Positions 38,064-50,257 of a stretch of DNA of 64,000 nt are shown piece by piece (the first letter of the stretch is position 1; the number at the start of each line of letters is the position of its first letter). The position numbers and the translations under genes were made by a program. The notes beneath the pieces were generated by a model. That model was not told the DNA's origin. It worked only from the letters and a program-made list of their open reading frames with translations, and did not search any database. The DNA is from Echinococcus granulosus (Eukaryota; Platyhelminthes; Cestoda; Cyclophyllidea; Taeniidae): contig NW_020170504.1 of the NCBI RefSeq assembly GCF_000524195.1, forward strand, positions 24,902 to 88,901, written 5' to 3'.

Positions 38064-38501
38064 TTAGTGATGTGGCAACGATGAAAGAGGCGGAAGCGCA
38101 GAAATTAGTGAAGACAGTGTAGAGACCTGCTGACTTGGTCGATGTTGCTCATCTCGGCTCGCGTCGCAGCGGAGGACTTGACCGAGGCGCTCACGGCGCA
38201 GACAAAGCAGCGCAGCGGAGAGAGCACGCGTCTCTTGGAGTTTTGCGATCTCTATGTTGAAGCGACGTTTTGCTATCACAGCATCATCGCGTTTTTCACT
38301 CAAATCCACCCGTTCGTGCACAGAAGCAGACGAAAAAGTATCTCGGCGGGTATGGAAGAGTATTTTTGGATCGTAGTTACCCTCACCTTGTAGCACATCA
38401 CGCAAGGGCACCCAATCCCGATTTCCTTGCTTCAATTCTTCGTCATCGCAAAGCCGACGTTCTGAGATGCCGCAGGACTGAGGGTATGAGAGGTGGGCCA
38501 T
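38064..38501 (-). CDS. Hypothetical 145-residue protein
   Basis: This is the longest isolated frame in the middle of the window, and its DNA is clearly GC-richer than the flanks. The N-terminal third is mixed (NRDWVPLRDVLQ). A charged helical segment follows (KRRFNIEIAKLQETRALSAA, with LRRERLGQVLR), possibly a short coiled coil, and the C-terminus is Ser/Leu/Pro-rich. No signal peptide, membrane segment or known motif. It could be a single-exon gene or a last exon. The opposite strand also has frames of 83-95 codons here, so the strand is not certain. Confidence 0.4.
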   Translation of the reverse strand: MAHLSYPQSCGISERRLCDDEELKQGNRDWVPLRDVLQGEGNYDPKILFHTRRDTFSSASVHERVDLSEKRDDAVIAKRRFNIEIAKLQETRALSAALLCLRRERLGQVLRCDASRDEQHRPSQQVSTLSSLISALPPLSSLPHH

Positions 38502-38559
38502 GCCACCGATGTCAAGGTCGAGTGCCGAAACTCATGCTTTTTCCTGCGTGTCTATGATG

Positions 38560-41500
38560 GCTTATCGATCGAGGGTTAGATGAGCCCCACGTGGGTCAAA
38601 TGGTCCATTTTCCAAAAGCTGTTGAATCCTTTCTCATACAACACACAACTTGCCTGGGAAGCAATGTTTGAGGTCTTGGCGAAATTTTCTGTAGTCAAAG
38701 AAGACACATAAGAGATAGTCATATTTTTCCCACTTGTGCGAGATAGCCCAGTCGTTCCAAGGAGCTCTCGACTTCATTTTATGGTAGTAATATGTGCTTT
38801 TCCAAGGTGTTTGCTTTTACCTTTTCTTTGAGCCTCAAGTTAAACTTGTTCATTCTTCAATAAAACGCCAAATATGATACCTCAGGATTCTTACAACAGG
38901 GAATGCAGAGGGTCCCGTCCAGTAGATTCGAGCCCTTCTCAAACACATTAGGCCTGGATTTTTATTTGGTGCTGTCTCCGTTACTGAGCGGTACCTAGAA
39001 GGCCACCATTACTTCCGCTTTTGAGGTGATGTGTTCTGTGCCTCGCGGATATCTCGGTTACTGCTGCGTTTCCATTGCCTAACCACGATATAAGCAGCGA
39101 ATGGGAAAAAAATTTCTTGCAGTCGACTTCTTGTATAACCCTCGTTGTGTGTTTCACTCAGTGAGATTAAGTTTCGAGGCTTGACATCTGCTGTCAAACA
39201 CACGGGCAATGATTAGCATTTCAAGGTTGAAAGTAGTGAGTTTTCCCCTGACCTCACGACATTGAAAATGTTGACACTGTAAATTTGTTTGCAGATTCCA
39301 TTGAAATGGGTCTACTCTTCAACAGTTAATTTAAAGGAATTAAAAATAAGAAAATTTGATTTTACTTGCAGTCGGTTTAGTACTGACGGAACTTTCCGTC
39401 TGATGGCCATACAAGGCTTAACTGAAGTGACGTATTCAAGTGAGGCGAACACATTGCCTGTTTCTTTTCATCAAAGAATAAATTGTATCTAAAAGAATGA
39501 TTTAAAGCAAAAGTAAGGTCTGCAGAAAGTAATCAAGTTCACCAAAATAGTAGTAACCTAGGCTTCTATTTAAATGAGACGTAATTTATTTTTGTGTAGG
39601 AAAAATCTCTCCCTTACTGAGATTTTACTGTTCAGGGTTTTAACAGATAAAGCGGAAATGTTGAATAAACTAGCAAAAATCTATCAAGGAGAATACGGCT
39701 AACCGTACCGCAACAAATTTTTGACCTAGCATGCATACAGTTGCTTCGACAATTCATTGGTAGTTGATTTTCAAGGGGAGGGGAAGGAAGGGTGGGCTGA
39801 TGGAGGGATGGAAGTGTTCATCGAGGTAGGTTGCAGAGGCAAAGCCGGTGATACACGGGTGGAAATATGTTAACCTGATGGTAGCACTCTATTCGTACCA
39901 TCAAGGGCTGCCATGGGGAAGAAAGCACTAGTGCACGTCACAGACTCACAAAAGCAGGCACCGATTCCACCCCATCAAGCTCTCGACCACTTCCATTGTT
40001 GATGGCGTCAGTAATGATAGGGGAGGCATTCCGCAGGTAATGGATGCCAGTAATCGGAGAAAATGAGGGAGAAACTAGTTAAAACTACCACTTTTTAATG
40101 GCTTCAGATAACTAACGGCTTAGCAGATGATGACTGAATTGATTTTTTTGTGAAAGATTTTATTTCCACGCAATCGACAGACAGTTGCACCTTAAACCTT
40201 TGACACTGACAGATTGGTGGGTGAAGAGGGCTACTCGTCTTACTTCTTTAATTAGCTCTCCATTACACAAACTGCCGAATTGCAAACCCCTCATCTACTT
40301 TTAGCTAAGGCATGATCTGCTGCTAGCACTGCATTGAAATAGGGACGGTTGACGATTTGGCGCGTTTTTAATCTCCCATAGACGTGTTTAAGTAGTATTA
40401 TTAAAGGGTTGTAACATTTCCTTGGATAATTCCATCAAAGGAAGCTATTGGCAGCTTAAAGGCGACTTGCCCTTATTCTTCACCTCACCTATAATAATGG
40501 CCCAGCAGCATAGGTGAGAAAAATTAACTCTGAAGGGTAAAATGATGAAGTGCATACCATCTAGAAGGAAACAATGGATTCTCGAACGGAGAGAGAGAGC
40601 ATCCTACACGAAGTCTACGTCTCTTCCAGTGTAAGATTTGGAATCAATTCAAGGTCGAGGTCGCAATCGTGTATTTATGCCTTAGATGATCATAAAAAGG
40701 ACAACATTTTTGCTTAGTAATTTAGGCAGTACTAAGTGGTGAGGCAAAAATACATGGTCATTAAATACTATCTTCATATGCAATTTTATCTTAGGAAATA
40801 AAACTATTTTGCGTATGCTACTCATTAGTTAAGTAGTTGATCTAAAAGGTTTGAAAATAATTTTGCTTGAAAAGTATACGAAATAAAACTCTTTATCACG
40901 ACTTCAGAAATTATTAGGCATTAATTTCTTGTAATTGTGGAAAGTTCTCTTTTTCATTTCCGTTAGTGTCTGCGAATTGAGTCCCACGTACTTCCAAGTC
41001 TAAGAAGTGTTATAGCCAATCGGCAGAGGTGAAAGTCTGAATAAAAGCTAACGAATTATCAAACCATAGACATTTGTAACATTGAGGTAAGTTGGGTGGG
41101 TCCATTTTTACTGAAGGCATCAAAGCACCGGAGACCGATCCTGTTCGATTCACTAGGAGTTCGGGTTTTATGTCTAATCACCGAACATTCTAGGGAGTTG
41201 CATCTTCTCTCGAAGGCCAACGCCAACCATTTGTCATAACTACGCGTGATTGAGAGCATATCCTCATGCTCAATCTTGGCCTCTCCTGACTATCTATCCG
41301 TCAGGGAGGTACACGCTCGCTGCACTCATTTTCGTCAACTCGTTGCGTCAGTTAATAAAGTCAGTTCTTATTCCTTGAATGCCCGCTTAAATGTTTGATA
41401 AGTTCTAAGCCATATGGATGCAAAAACCTAAGTTTACAGCTGAAAGCTCATTTACAAGGAAGAAGACAATAAACTTACATGCTCGATAACCTAGTTTCAC

Positions 41501-44500
41501 GTTCCAAAGGCGGCCTTTACCGTGGCCCAGGTTGGAGGGATGTTACTCCAACGTCCTACTTGTACCATACTTCTTGCACAAGTCAAGTAACTTCATTCCA
41601 GAGGACGTACATTGGACGAGACCTGCATCTACTTCAGCGATTGTTAGTAGATGTAACTTCTCCTGCACCTAAATGTTTTGGAGTATAGTCGAAACCGAAT
41701 GGATCGTTAAAACTGAGGGTGGTGATACTTAATATAAAAGCGGAAAATTGCTACATTTTGTTAAAATTTCTTTAACTCATTTCAGTAAAAAGAGGAAATA
41801 GGCTTGCTTAATGATCTGGTATTTAAATGTAGCACCTTTTTCCATGAATGAGGCAAAATACCGTCTTCCCTAATCGGACGAAATTAGCCTTCTTTGGACC
41901 TCAATTTCTCCATTTGTGTGAATATTTTCCGCACTATTGTTCCTGTTTTGATGCTCTTTATGAACAAGTCAAGCCATCTCAGGCCTAAAAATGTGCATGA
42001 GGCAGGCTGTACCCTCACTGATTCGATTGTCACTCAAATTAACATCTCGCATATTTGAAATTTTCTCGAATAAGTATCGTTGAGCTGACGCCCTACCACC
42101 TTAATGTGAATACGTTCGCTTAGGGTGGTTTTCAATGCCATAACTTCATTAGGGTAGTTGGGGGGCTGTTTTTAGGGTGTGGCAACTTTGCCAACGTTAA
42201 TGGGGAAAATTAACTCTCCATCAGAAATGAGCGAATTCTTATTCTGGTTTGAATTCTCCACCAACAACAATTGTGCACTTCAGTCCTCGCAAATTGTGCT
42301 TCCATACTGCACCATAACCCTGGAACTGTACTGACTCTGGACGTTGGCAAAATATATGCCCTTCTAGAGTACTCTGACTTGTTGCAACACTAGAGAAGAC
42401 TCATAGTACTGCACTACTCACGATTTTGGCGTTTAGTAGACGCCTTTAGACCTTTTTTGTCGTGGAAGTAGTTGAAAGGAACGCTGATTTGTGGATTGTA
42501 AAGTCAAATGGAATCAGCCGATTTCTGCGATTTGAAACACTCTTCAAAGTAAGCATTATTTGAATACGTAGTTACCTTCCAATTTGAGTACTTTTGACTA
42601 GTTAACAAGCTGTGGAATTTATTTGAATCCGCGTCAATCATTATTTCTTAAAAAGGTTTATCCCCTCAAAGTGGTAAAAAAGGCTATTTTTAGCTTTTTA
42701 ACATTGAAAATTTGAATCTACCTACAACTTGATTTTGCAACATAAAAACTCCTGACAAATGAATGCATTTTGTTTCCTTTTAATGAAACACGGTGAGTGA
42801 GGAATGCAATTTAGTGAGTGGATAATTGTTTAGATTCCTTTTTTAATGCACACACCGGGCAGTCATCCTGGTTGGAAGTTCCATCTTGGCGGCATGATAT
42901 GTTGATCACGCACATAGCCCCTGAACCGTTTTATGCGGCTATAATGAATCTTCTTCCCCATTAATGTGGCTTATTACGATCTCAATAAAGTCAGACGCAC
43001 ATTTGTTAAGCTCCTTTCAAAGCAGGGGGAAGTTAGTGCATGTAAAGTCTCTTTTTTCGAGTAGAAACATTGTAGGATAACCTATAACTTCGGTATGTAC
43101 AAAGAATTTGTGGGGGAAAATAAGACAACTTCTCATCCTCAAACATGAATAGCTAGGCTTATGGTAGTTAATACTACTGCCAAAAATCCATCATGGGGGA
43201 TCTAGTACATCTTTATGGACCCGTTCCACCACCCTTTGCCATCCTCAAAGCACAGAGGTGTTTTGGGTGCCGAAAGGCATCTCACGGATCACTTAATTTG
43301 TTTGCTGTATCCAATTATGTGCACGACCGATCGTGGTCCATCATAACAGAGGGTGACCTGAAGAAGATGGGGAAGAATACCTACCAGAGGGCTTATTGAA
43401 GCACTTGAAACGGTGTACTTGACAGCACTTTCTACCCAAGTAGACTCTGAGCTAGACGAGCTCGGCGATTCATACAGCGTCGTGACTCTCCGAGGCGAAC
43501 GCTCATCCTGGCTCTCTATACATCGTGTACCACCTGTGTAATTTACCTTTCAAATGAATCGCCAAATCACTCCTCCCTATAAAAGAATTTTACTTATGCC
43601 TGAGGTAGATAAACGAGACTATGGAAGTTCTATGGTGTCCACCAGCACTAGCTGACAAGTTCTATAGCTCATGGCAAGAAATGAAAATGAGCTTACTAAC
43701 GGTAACCCGTGAAAAGAAAGGGTATTTGGGAATAAATAGTAATCTTTACCTCAGATTAAGAATCTATTTTAGGCAAAGGTCTTTTGAAATTGCATATTTA
43801 AAGTTGGTTTGAGTGAAGATATTGGTAAAATTGAAGTTGGCACCTTTGATAAGTAAAACAACCTTTAGGCTTCTAATTTGCTTAGCTGTAAAATTATTGA
43901 CAATTATAGCATTTTCGAATTCCTATTTTCACTGACTTTAAGTGATAATGCTACCATAATCTCAATATATTTAGAAACACCGATAGTGAACCAAATAGCC
44001 CTTAGCGAGTACCCCACGTGAGTTGACGGTACCGGCAGAGGGAGATCACCTCGGAGGTAGCAAAATAACAGGCCTGCTGCTTTAGTCGACTCAAGAAAGG
44101 ACGGATGGGCTAAATCCGAATGGGGTAGTTGTTCCTAAAGTTGCTACCGTTTCGTCATTTTAGATAGAGACAGATTATATGTTATCCCCCTCGTCTCCTA
44201 CGAGGGTTATCAATTTATTAGGTAATGAAGCTTCTCACCAGTAATATCAGCGACTTTCTTGTAGCGAACTAGTTTAATTGAGCTTTATGAGCAATTCAGA
44301 ATATGAGTGTGTTCTGGTGAGACTGTGGTAATAAGTGGTTAGGGAACTTTGGCCGAAATGTCATCTGTAGTTCCAGCAAACACCCAGTTCAAGTGTCTTG
44401 AGAGTATAGCACTCCAAGTCTTTCCTAAAGTCATAGCAATCCAAAGTACTTTGAGAGAAAATGTATTTTACTAACAGGAAGAAGAGCTGAAAAGCTCATG

Positions 44501-44730
44501 ACAAGGTGGAACGAAAGTATTACCTTCGGAGCCTCAAGTGTCCGCGTTGTTACGCCTATAGATAACCAGAATAGAAAGTTGCTACAATCGGTCATTTTAA
44601 GTTACTGTACCTCACTGAATACAAATATTTGTTTGGAAAAGACGTTTGCCCAAAAGCCAAACGCTACTCAGCAAGTCATGGGAGCCGCACATATCAAGTA
44701 AAGTGGGCAAAAATACAATGGGGGAATGAC
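38560..44730. other. Gene-poor stretch, nothing supported
   Basis: Six kilobases without a frame over 70 codons. The DNA is AT-rich with several short homopolymers. No motif, RNA gene or convincing repeat is visible apart from the faint 42-kb similarity noted for 34 kb. Confidence 0.5.
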
Positions 44731-44917
44731 TGTAGCGCCCGAGACCGCTCTGAAGCGAAAAGAAGTTATGGCATTAGAACAGGAAATGTACTACGGACAC
44801 AGCGGAAGACTGGAAGAAGGGTGCTACTGCCATGACCCGGAGCCCATGTCCATTGGGGGAGCTTCATGTTCCTGCGCCACCAAAACGCAGAGCTAAGCGA
44901 ACAACCGAAGTATTGCA
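44731..44917 (-). mobile_element. Solo LTR of the miniature LTR family
   Basis: On the plus strand the segment opens TGTAGCGCCC and carries the family's landmarks in order: AGAACAGGAAATGTACTA, CCCGGAGCCCATG, ACCAAAACGCAGAGCTAA and ACAACC. It ends near TATTGCA. It spans 187 bp, as the LTRs at 32271-32456 and 46983-47168 do. No internal domain flanks it, so it is best read as a product of LTR-LTR recombination. Confidence 0.65.
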
Positions 44918-46158
44918 CCACCTGCCTCACTGATTAAAACAACTTATTGTTAGAAAATGGGAAATAAAAGTCAGCATTTTAAAGACATTGCACTTTTATT
45001 TGCCATTTTCAGTTCAGCTCACTTCAACGATCTACTGAGACGTGTGGGGATTTGGCATGATACTGTACTCCTTGTTGTGCTCTCTACTATGTTCCTTTCC
45101 TTTAAACCTTCGCCTTATTCCGTGTCATTTGAACCTGGAAAATGCAATTTGGGCTTGTCTGCCTCACAAATCAAGATTATTTGGTTCCAAAGCTGCAGGA
45201 GCTTCGAATAGCGTCTGGAGAAGTCGCGGCAGCCGATTGAACTGCCTAAATTGATCCAAACGATGGAAGCACCACGTTCGAGCGGCAAGATTCACAGTTC
45301 TTGAAGACAACTACTTACGTTCCTGATGTCACGTTAATCCGAGATGAATTGAGGAGGTTAATGTGGGAGGTAGACGAACTGGTCTAAACCATATGAGCTT
45401 ACAGATGGCATTATGTTTCACAGACAACAAATGCATTCTCCACATCTTTCATGCACGCGATCAGAAAGACAAGCCGTGCTATTCAGATGAATAATGGATT
45501 TTGTATTTGATGATTAAACGAACGAGATTATTAATGGTTTTGCTCCCGTGATTTGGCTTACTGCCCTACCCCACACTTGAGGCACTGGCTTGTGTGAGAG
45601 GCACCACAGACGCAATCGTTCTCCTAACATACCACTAAATGGTGGAAGAATTTCCTTTTGGGCATGGGATGGCAATGCCACTTCACCGCCCCGTTCTCCT
45701 CCAAGTGATTATCACATATTGGCAGCAGAAAATCACATGCGAAGTGGACTAGACAGTTTGGCGGTAACACGTAGATGGGAGCGACAGCCCTAGCTAGGCT
45801 GCTTGTCTCCAAAAACAAGACGACGATCAGGATGGGACTTGCAGCAATTTTGCGTTTTGAGAGGCCTGAAGTTACTTTATTCGTACTGCAAAAAAATCGC
45901 ATAAAGTTGTCAAAAAATTCTTAGCAAATACTGTGTTGCTACTTATATGTTGAAAATACGAAAGCTTAATTGAAGCAAAATGAATCAACGTGCAACTCTA
46001 AATTTTCATTATTTCTCCTAATCACGAACATCAAATGAATAGTCAAAGTCAAGACAGAAATCTTCCCCTCCCGATTAGTAGATGGGTGGGTAGTTATCAC
46101 GAACAAAGGCAGAGAGATCTAATATGAAATTTGTGGACATGGATGAGTAGGATCTAAT

Positions 46159-47168
46159 TGTAGCGCCCCAAAACTTCCTTGAAAACCAAAAAAGACAGCA
46201 CTGGGGCAGAAAATGCATACTCTTGATGTAGAGTACTGAGGTTACCGACATGGCTCAGGGGCCAGCTCACCCAGCCAATGGTAGAACACCTAAGCGGCGC
46301 TTTTACCAAAACTAAGAGCTAAACAACCAACGCATTTCAAAGCCTCCCCTCCTCTATTTTGAGCTTCGTCCACGGCGATCCTACGTCAGCCATCACAATG
46401 CAATCGGCGCCGTAAGGAAACACCCACAACCCGACCGCGCCAGTCGCCGAATTTCCTTGAAAGTGAGGCGGTACTTGACCGCAACGTCACTGATTCCTCT
46501 TGACAATTCAACTGGAACTGCGGTTTCATCCTGTACGGAAACGGTGTTGGAAGAAGGAGGAAGGTGACGATCATCACACATATCCATTGCTTGTCGTAGG
46601 AACTCCAGCCTAGAGGCAAAGTCATGTAGCATAGGACGGAGTTAATATATTTCCGTGGAGATAGAGTTTCGAGACTATTTCCATATCTGTCAGAGTTATA
46701 TCCAGCTAGTAGAGAGGAAGTGCCTATTCATATCATTAATATCTACATGGAGGTAAGGTGGACAGCTCCGTAACGAACTTTTCCAGATGGCTCACAGATA
46801 ATGCAGATTCCTTTGTTAATAGCTATCCTGCTATCTATTTTCAGACCTTTTATTAGGGGTTGTAACCGATTCTTCCGTCCGTGGCCTATGGATTTTTCCG
46901 CTTCACTGAGGTTGATCATCCAGCAGTAGACATCTGGATAGATGTTCTTTAAGACCGGGTTCGCTTTCCACTGCCACCAACGTGGCACTCTGCGACTTTC
47001 CTAAAGAATAAAGAAGGCATAACACTCGAACAGAATATGTATTGTCAACATGTAGATGGGTTTGAGGCTGCTGGTATGGTCCAAACACCAGTCTACCCAG
47101 TGAAGGCACAATGGCAGAACACCAAATTGGCGCTTTCATCAAAACCGAGAATTAAACAACCGATGTAA
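46159..47168 (-). mobile_element. Miniature LTR retrotransposon, copy B
   Basis: In the minus direction the 5' LTR is about 47168-46983, followed by the primer-binding-like TTGGTGGCAGTGG. The internal region is about 650 bp, the purine tract GAGGAGGGGAGG precedes the 3' LTR (46334-46159), and that LTR ends GCGCTACA. The two LTRs align along their length but differ at many sites, so the insertion is old. A minus frame (46632-46393, 79 codons) shares LHD and QDET/QNET-type phrases with copy A, a hint of a lost gag or pol tail. No complete retroviral-type protein is encoded. Confidence 0.8.
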
Positions 47169-47895
47169 TACATTAATGACCCAAATATTGTGCAACTTAC
47201 TGCAACTGTTTTAAGTAAATTAGCTTCCCTCATCTCTAATCCTTTTACAAAACTGATGACCCAACAGACCCATAAATAGATGCTAGTGTGAATAATCGTG
47301 AAGAAATGAACGACCCGATGGAAATGCTGAGATGCAGAGGGCGATAGTGATCGTCAAGGGGACCGTGTATCGCGGGATGAGCATCGCAGACGGGTTGACA
47401 ACGCAAGTGGAGCGGATAACAATGGAAGAGGCTGTAGTGACATCGAATAAATGCTGAGCGGTGATCTCGGCGGTGGCGCAGTGATCCAGAAGCGGAAGGT
47501 GTCTGCACTAGACCAGGACACCTCAATCATAGTGGCCAATCTGACTTTGATAAACTGAAGGGAGACTTTTCTGGTTCATGAATTTGCAAGTTTTTTGTAG
47601 TTTGTTTAGCTCTACTTTTGACTACGCGGGCTCTAAAGTCTCCTCAGGTTGTGCTTCAACTCGCCGGCATGGCTTTTGGGCCATGGCAGTAGCCTTCCAT
47701 TCCCAATGTGCATCATCAGTAATACATTTTCTACTACACTAATATGACTTCTTACAACTTCAGGGAAGACTTGGCATGATGCAGGTTAATATCACTTTCT
47801 TAAGTGGTTATGTTGATTTTTTCTGTCTGACTGAGTTATCGTTTCACATATTACCAAGCAAATAGATGCAAACATAGAGATCTTTTATCACAGGT
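47169..47895. other. No supported gene
   Basis: Overlapping frames of 60-93 codons at 47245-47539 lie in GC-richer DNA. None has a motif or a clear pair of splice sites. Confidence 0.35.
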
Positions 47896-47898
47896 TTC

Positions 47899-48081
47899 CT
47901 AAATATTAATGGAATTATTAATCAAATTTCTGACACTGAAGCTGGACTCTTTAGGAAATGGAATGACAAGCCAGTCAAAATGATCGACATCACCTCCCAA
48001 CCAATGTGTCTGATAAGGGATGAATCTGTTGAACTCTCCGTAAGCAGATACTACAAAATCTCCTTTCTGTTGCAATTCTAC
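47899..48081 (-). CDS. Candidate exon, unrecognised
   Basis: Behind a possible acceptor (GGATGTTCAG) a frame reads VELQQKGDFVVSAYGEFNRF and continues with an acidic and aromatic stretch (GGDVDHFDWLVIPF). Composition is convincingly protein-like. The first four residues recall ciliary TMEM231, but the rest does not. No neighbouring exon can be joined with confidence. A minus frame at 48892-48665 might be related. Confidence 0.25.
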   Translation of the reverse strand, partial: VELQQKGDFVVSAYGEFNRFIPYQTHWLGGDVDHFDWLVIPFPKESSFSVRNLINNSINI

Positions 48082-48099
48082 CTGAACATCCACGCAACC

Positions 48100-50257
48100 G
48101 CACCCACAAATGGAAGTCGATCAGTTTTGTCCAACTAGAGAGGACGGTATTTCGATTAATTTATAGGAGACAAAGATGCTTCACTCAAGTGCTGGACCAT
48201 TAAGAGGGCCTATCAGTTCTTTTCACATACACGGGTAAAAGAAAATTCCAATAAAGTGTGGTAATTTTTAGCTAATTAACATGTGTCACTGTCTTTAACT
48301 TGGATTATCCTCATCATCTTCACATTTTCCAGAAACAAGTCAAATTTGCGCCAAAATATTAAGGCGTAGAAGAAGTTACTTGAACAAACAATCTGTCGGG
48401 CAGAGGTGGGTCTCATCCAATGTATCCTTCTGGAATGAAGTCATTTGACATGTACAAGAAATACGGAAGAAGTAGGACGTTGGAGTACCATCCCTCCATC
48501 CTGGGTCATAATAACGGCCGCTTTTAGAACGCGTAGCTTTGATCTGGAGCAGGCAAGTTTGTGGTTTTTTCTCGAAGAACTTTACGCTATAGGCTGTGGC
48601 CTAGGTCTTATCGAGCTTCCAATCGGGCACTCAAGGGATAAGGACGTCCACATAACTGACTTTATTAATTGAAGCCAGAAGTGAGCGAAAATGGATACGG
48701 TGGACGCAAACCTGCTTGACGAGTAGATAGTGGAGACGGAGCGAGACTGAATGTGGTCTCAGATACGCGCAACTGTGGCAACCGGATGACCTTGGCTTGT
48801 GAGAGGTTATCACCGTGCCTAGCTGACATCTCTGCTTGATATGCTTGAGCAGGCGAGAACACATTTCCCCCGAATGTTTGGAAATTTGTCATGAATTGGA
48901 ACTTCTAGAGGACCAAATCAGAACGGTTTCTGCGGTTGCACGTAAAAATAAACTAATTCAGCTTTGTCAATACATCACCCCCAACTCTGACTGCTAGCAC
49001 ACCACAAGCCAACTTACTAATTCCCCAATTTTCATGAATCGACGAAGCAGGTGGTGGCTAAACTCACTGATATCTTGAAAACTGCGTCTAATCACTTTTT
49101 TAGGCAAAACCCCAAACTTCTGGCTTGTACTTTAATGTACGCGAATAATTATTTGCTGGCATCTATCTTTTATCTAATCCCAAGATGTCAGTTTACTGGC
49201 TGTCGAATCCGCTTGGAAGTGACTGATTACCTAAGTCAGAATATGTCCACGAAAGCTGACTCCACAAGCCAGCCTAACGTCCAAGAAGCCTACTTGGGTG
49301 TCGCTAAACAGATCACCACAATCCACCACTTTTTGGATGTGTCTCCATCAACTCACTTGTTAAACTTTCAGTTCACCAGCATGACAAATAAGTGGGGAAC
49401 AAACGAAAAATAGAAATCTCTCCGCCATGAATATCCTCAAGGTGTGTGACCAATAGCAAAGATGGCAGAAAGCGGGTGGTATTCATGAGAACCTTTTCAA
49501 AACAACTCTATTCTTGACTCAAACTGACTCTGTGGTCAATCATGGAAAATGTTTCCAATTTGCCGCCGTTCTCTGTTCCAAAATCCCAAAAGAGATGAAT
49601 ACTGATAAAGCAAAGCGGCACCTAAAGATACACTCCGTCTCCCTTCAAGATGGATACCATCTAAAACAAATGACGTTCACTACAGCATTAATAACCAGGC
49701 ACGCTAAAGCCCTCTCCATTCAGTCTTTAGAAATGAACATCCAGAAACCCAGTATTTGCTGACAGCACTCCACTTTAGAATCGGCTAATAACCAGACACA
49801 CTGCATGTGACCTCCACCATTCTATCTTCTAGAAAAACCTGTTACCTTGTTCTCCAAAGGCGGTAATTGGTAAAAACAGTCAAAAACAGCCGCTCAACCA
49901 ATTCGTGACATATCTGGGGACTATTATTACTTGGACGCACTGCAAGTCTTCCTTAATCAATCCCCTAACGAGATGCACTGATTAGTAAAATCCTTTACCA
50001 TGACGAGGTCAAATTATTATTGGAAAACCCCCACCGTCCTCTGGAAATTGTTGGAATTTTCTCTATCCCACCTGACAATTAAAAAAGATAGTGTAAACAT
50101 GAAACTCGGTCCCACACTATTTGTTCAAGGCCGTACTTGTCAAATGGGTTTTTAAAAAAACTCTAGAACGTATCAGTTTAAACACCGAAAAAGCCTGATA
50201 TCCCATTCCCTTCTTCACAATCATTTAAAAACTGCATTTGTAGAAAACACAACGGGA
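48100..50257. other. No supported gene
   Basis: A plus frame of 120 codons at 49051-49413 and smaller ones show no motif or splice context. The part nearest 50257 is the 3' flank of GPAA1 on the minus strand, where I see no canonical AATAAA in the first 120 bases. Confidence 0.4.

Noticed and set aside
38905..38945. A phrase resembling a tRNA B box (AGATTCGAGCCC).
   Set aside because: No A box, no cloverleaf arms and no anticodon stem could be folded around it.
46393..46632. A 79-codon minus frame as an independent gene.
   Set aside because: It lies inside LTR element copy B, and copy A has the matching stretch interrupted by a stop.
47899..48081. TMEM231 as the name for the candidate exon.
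   Set aside because: Only the LQQK phrase matches; the following residues and the missing membrane exons do not support it.
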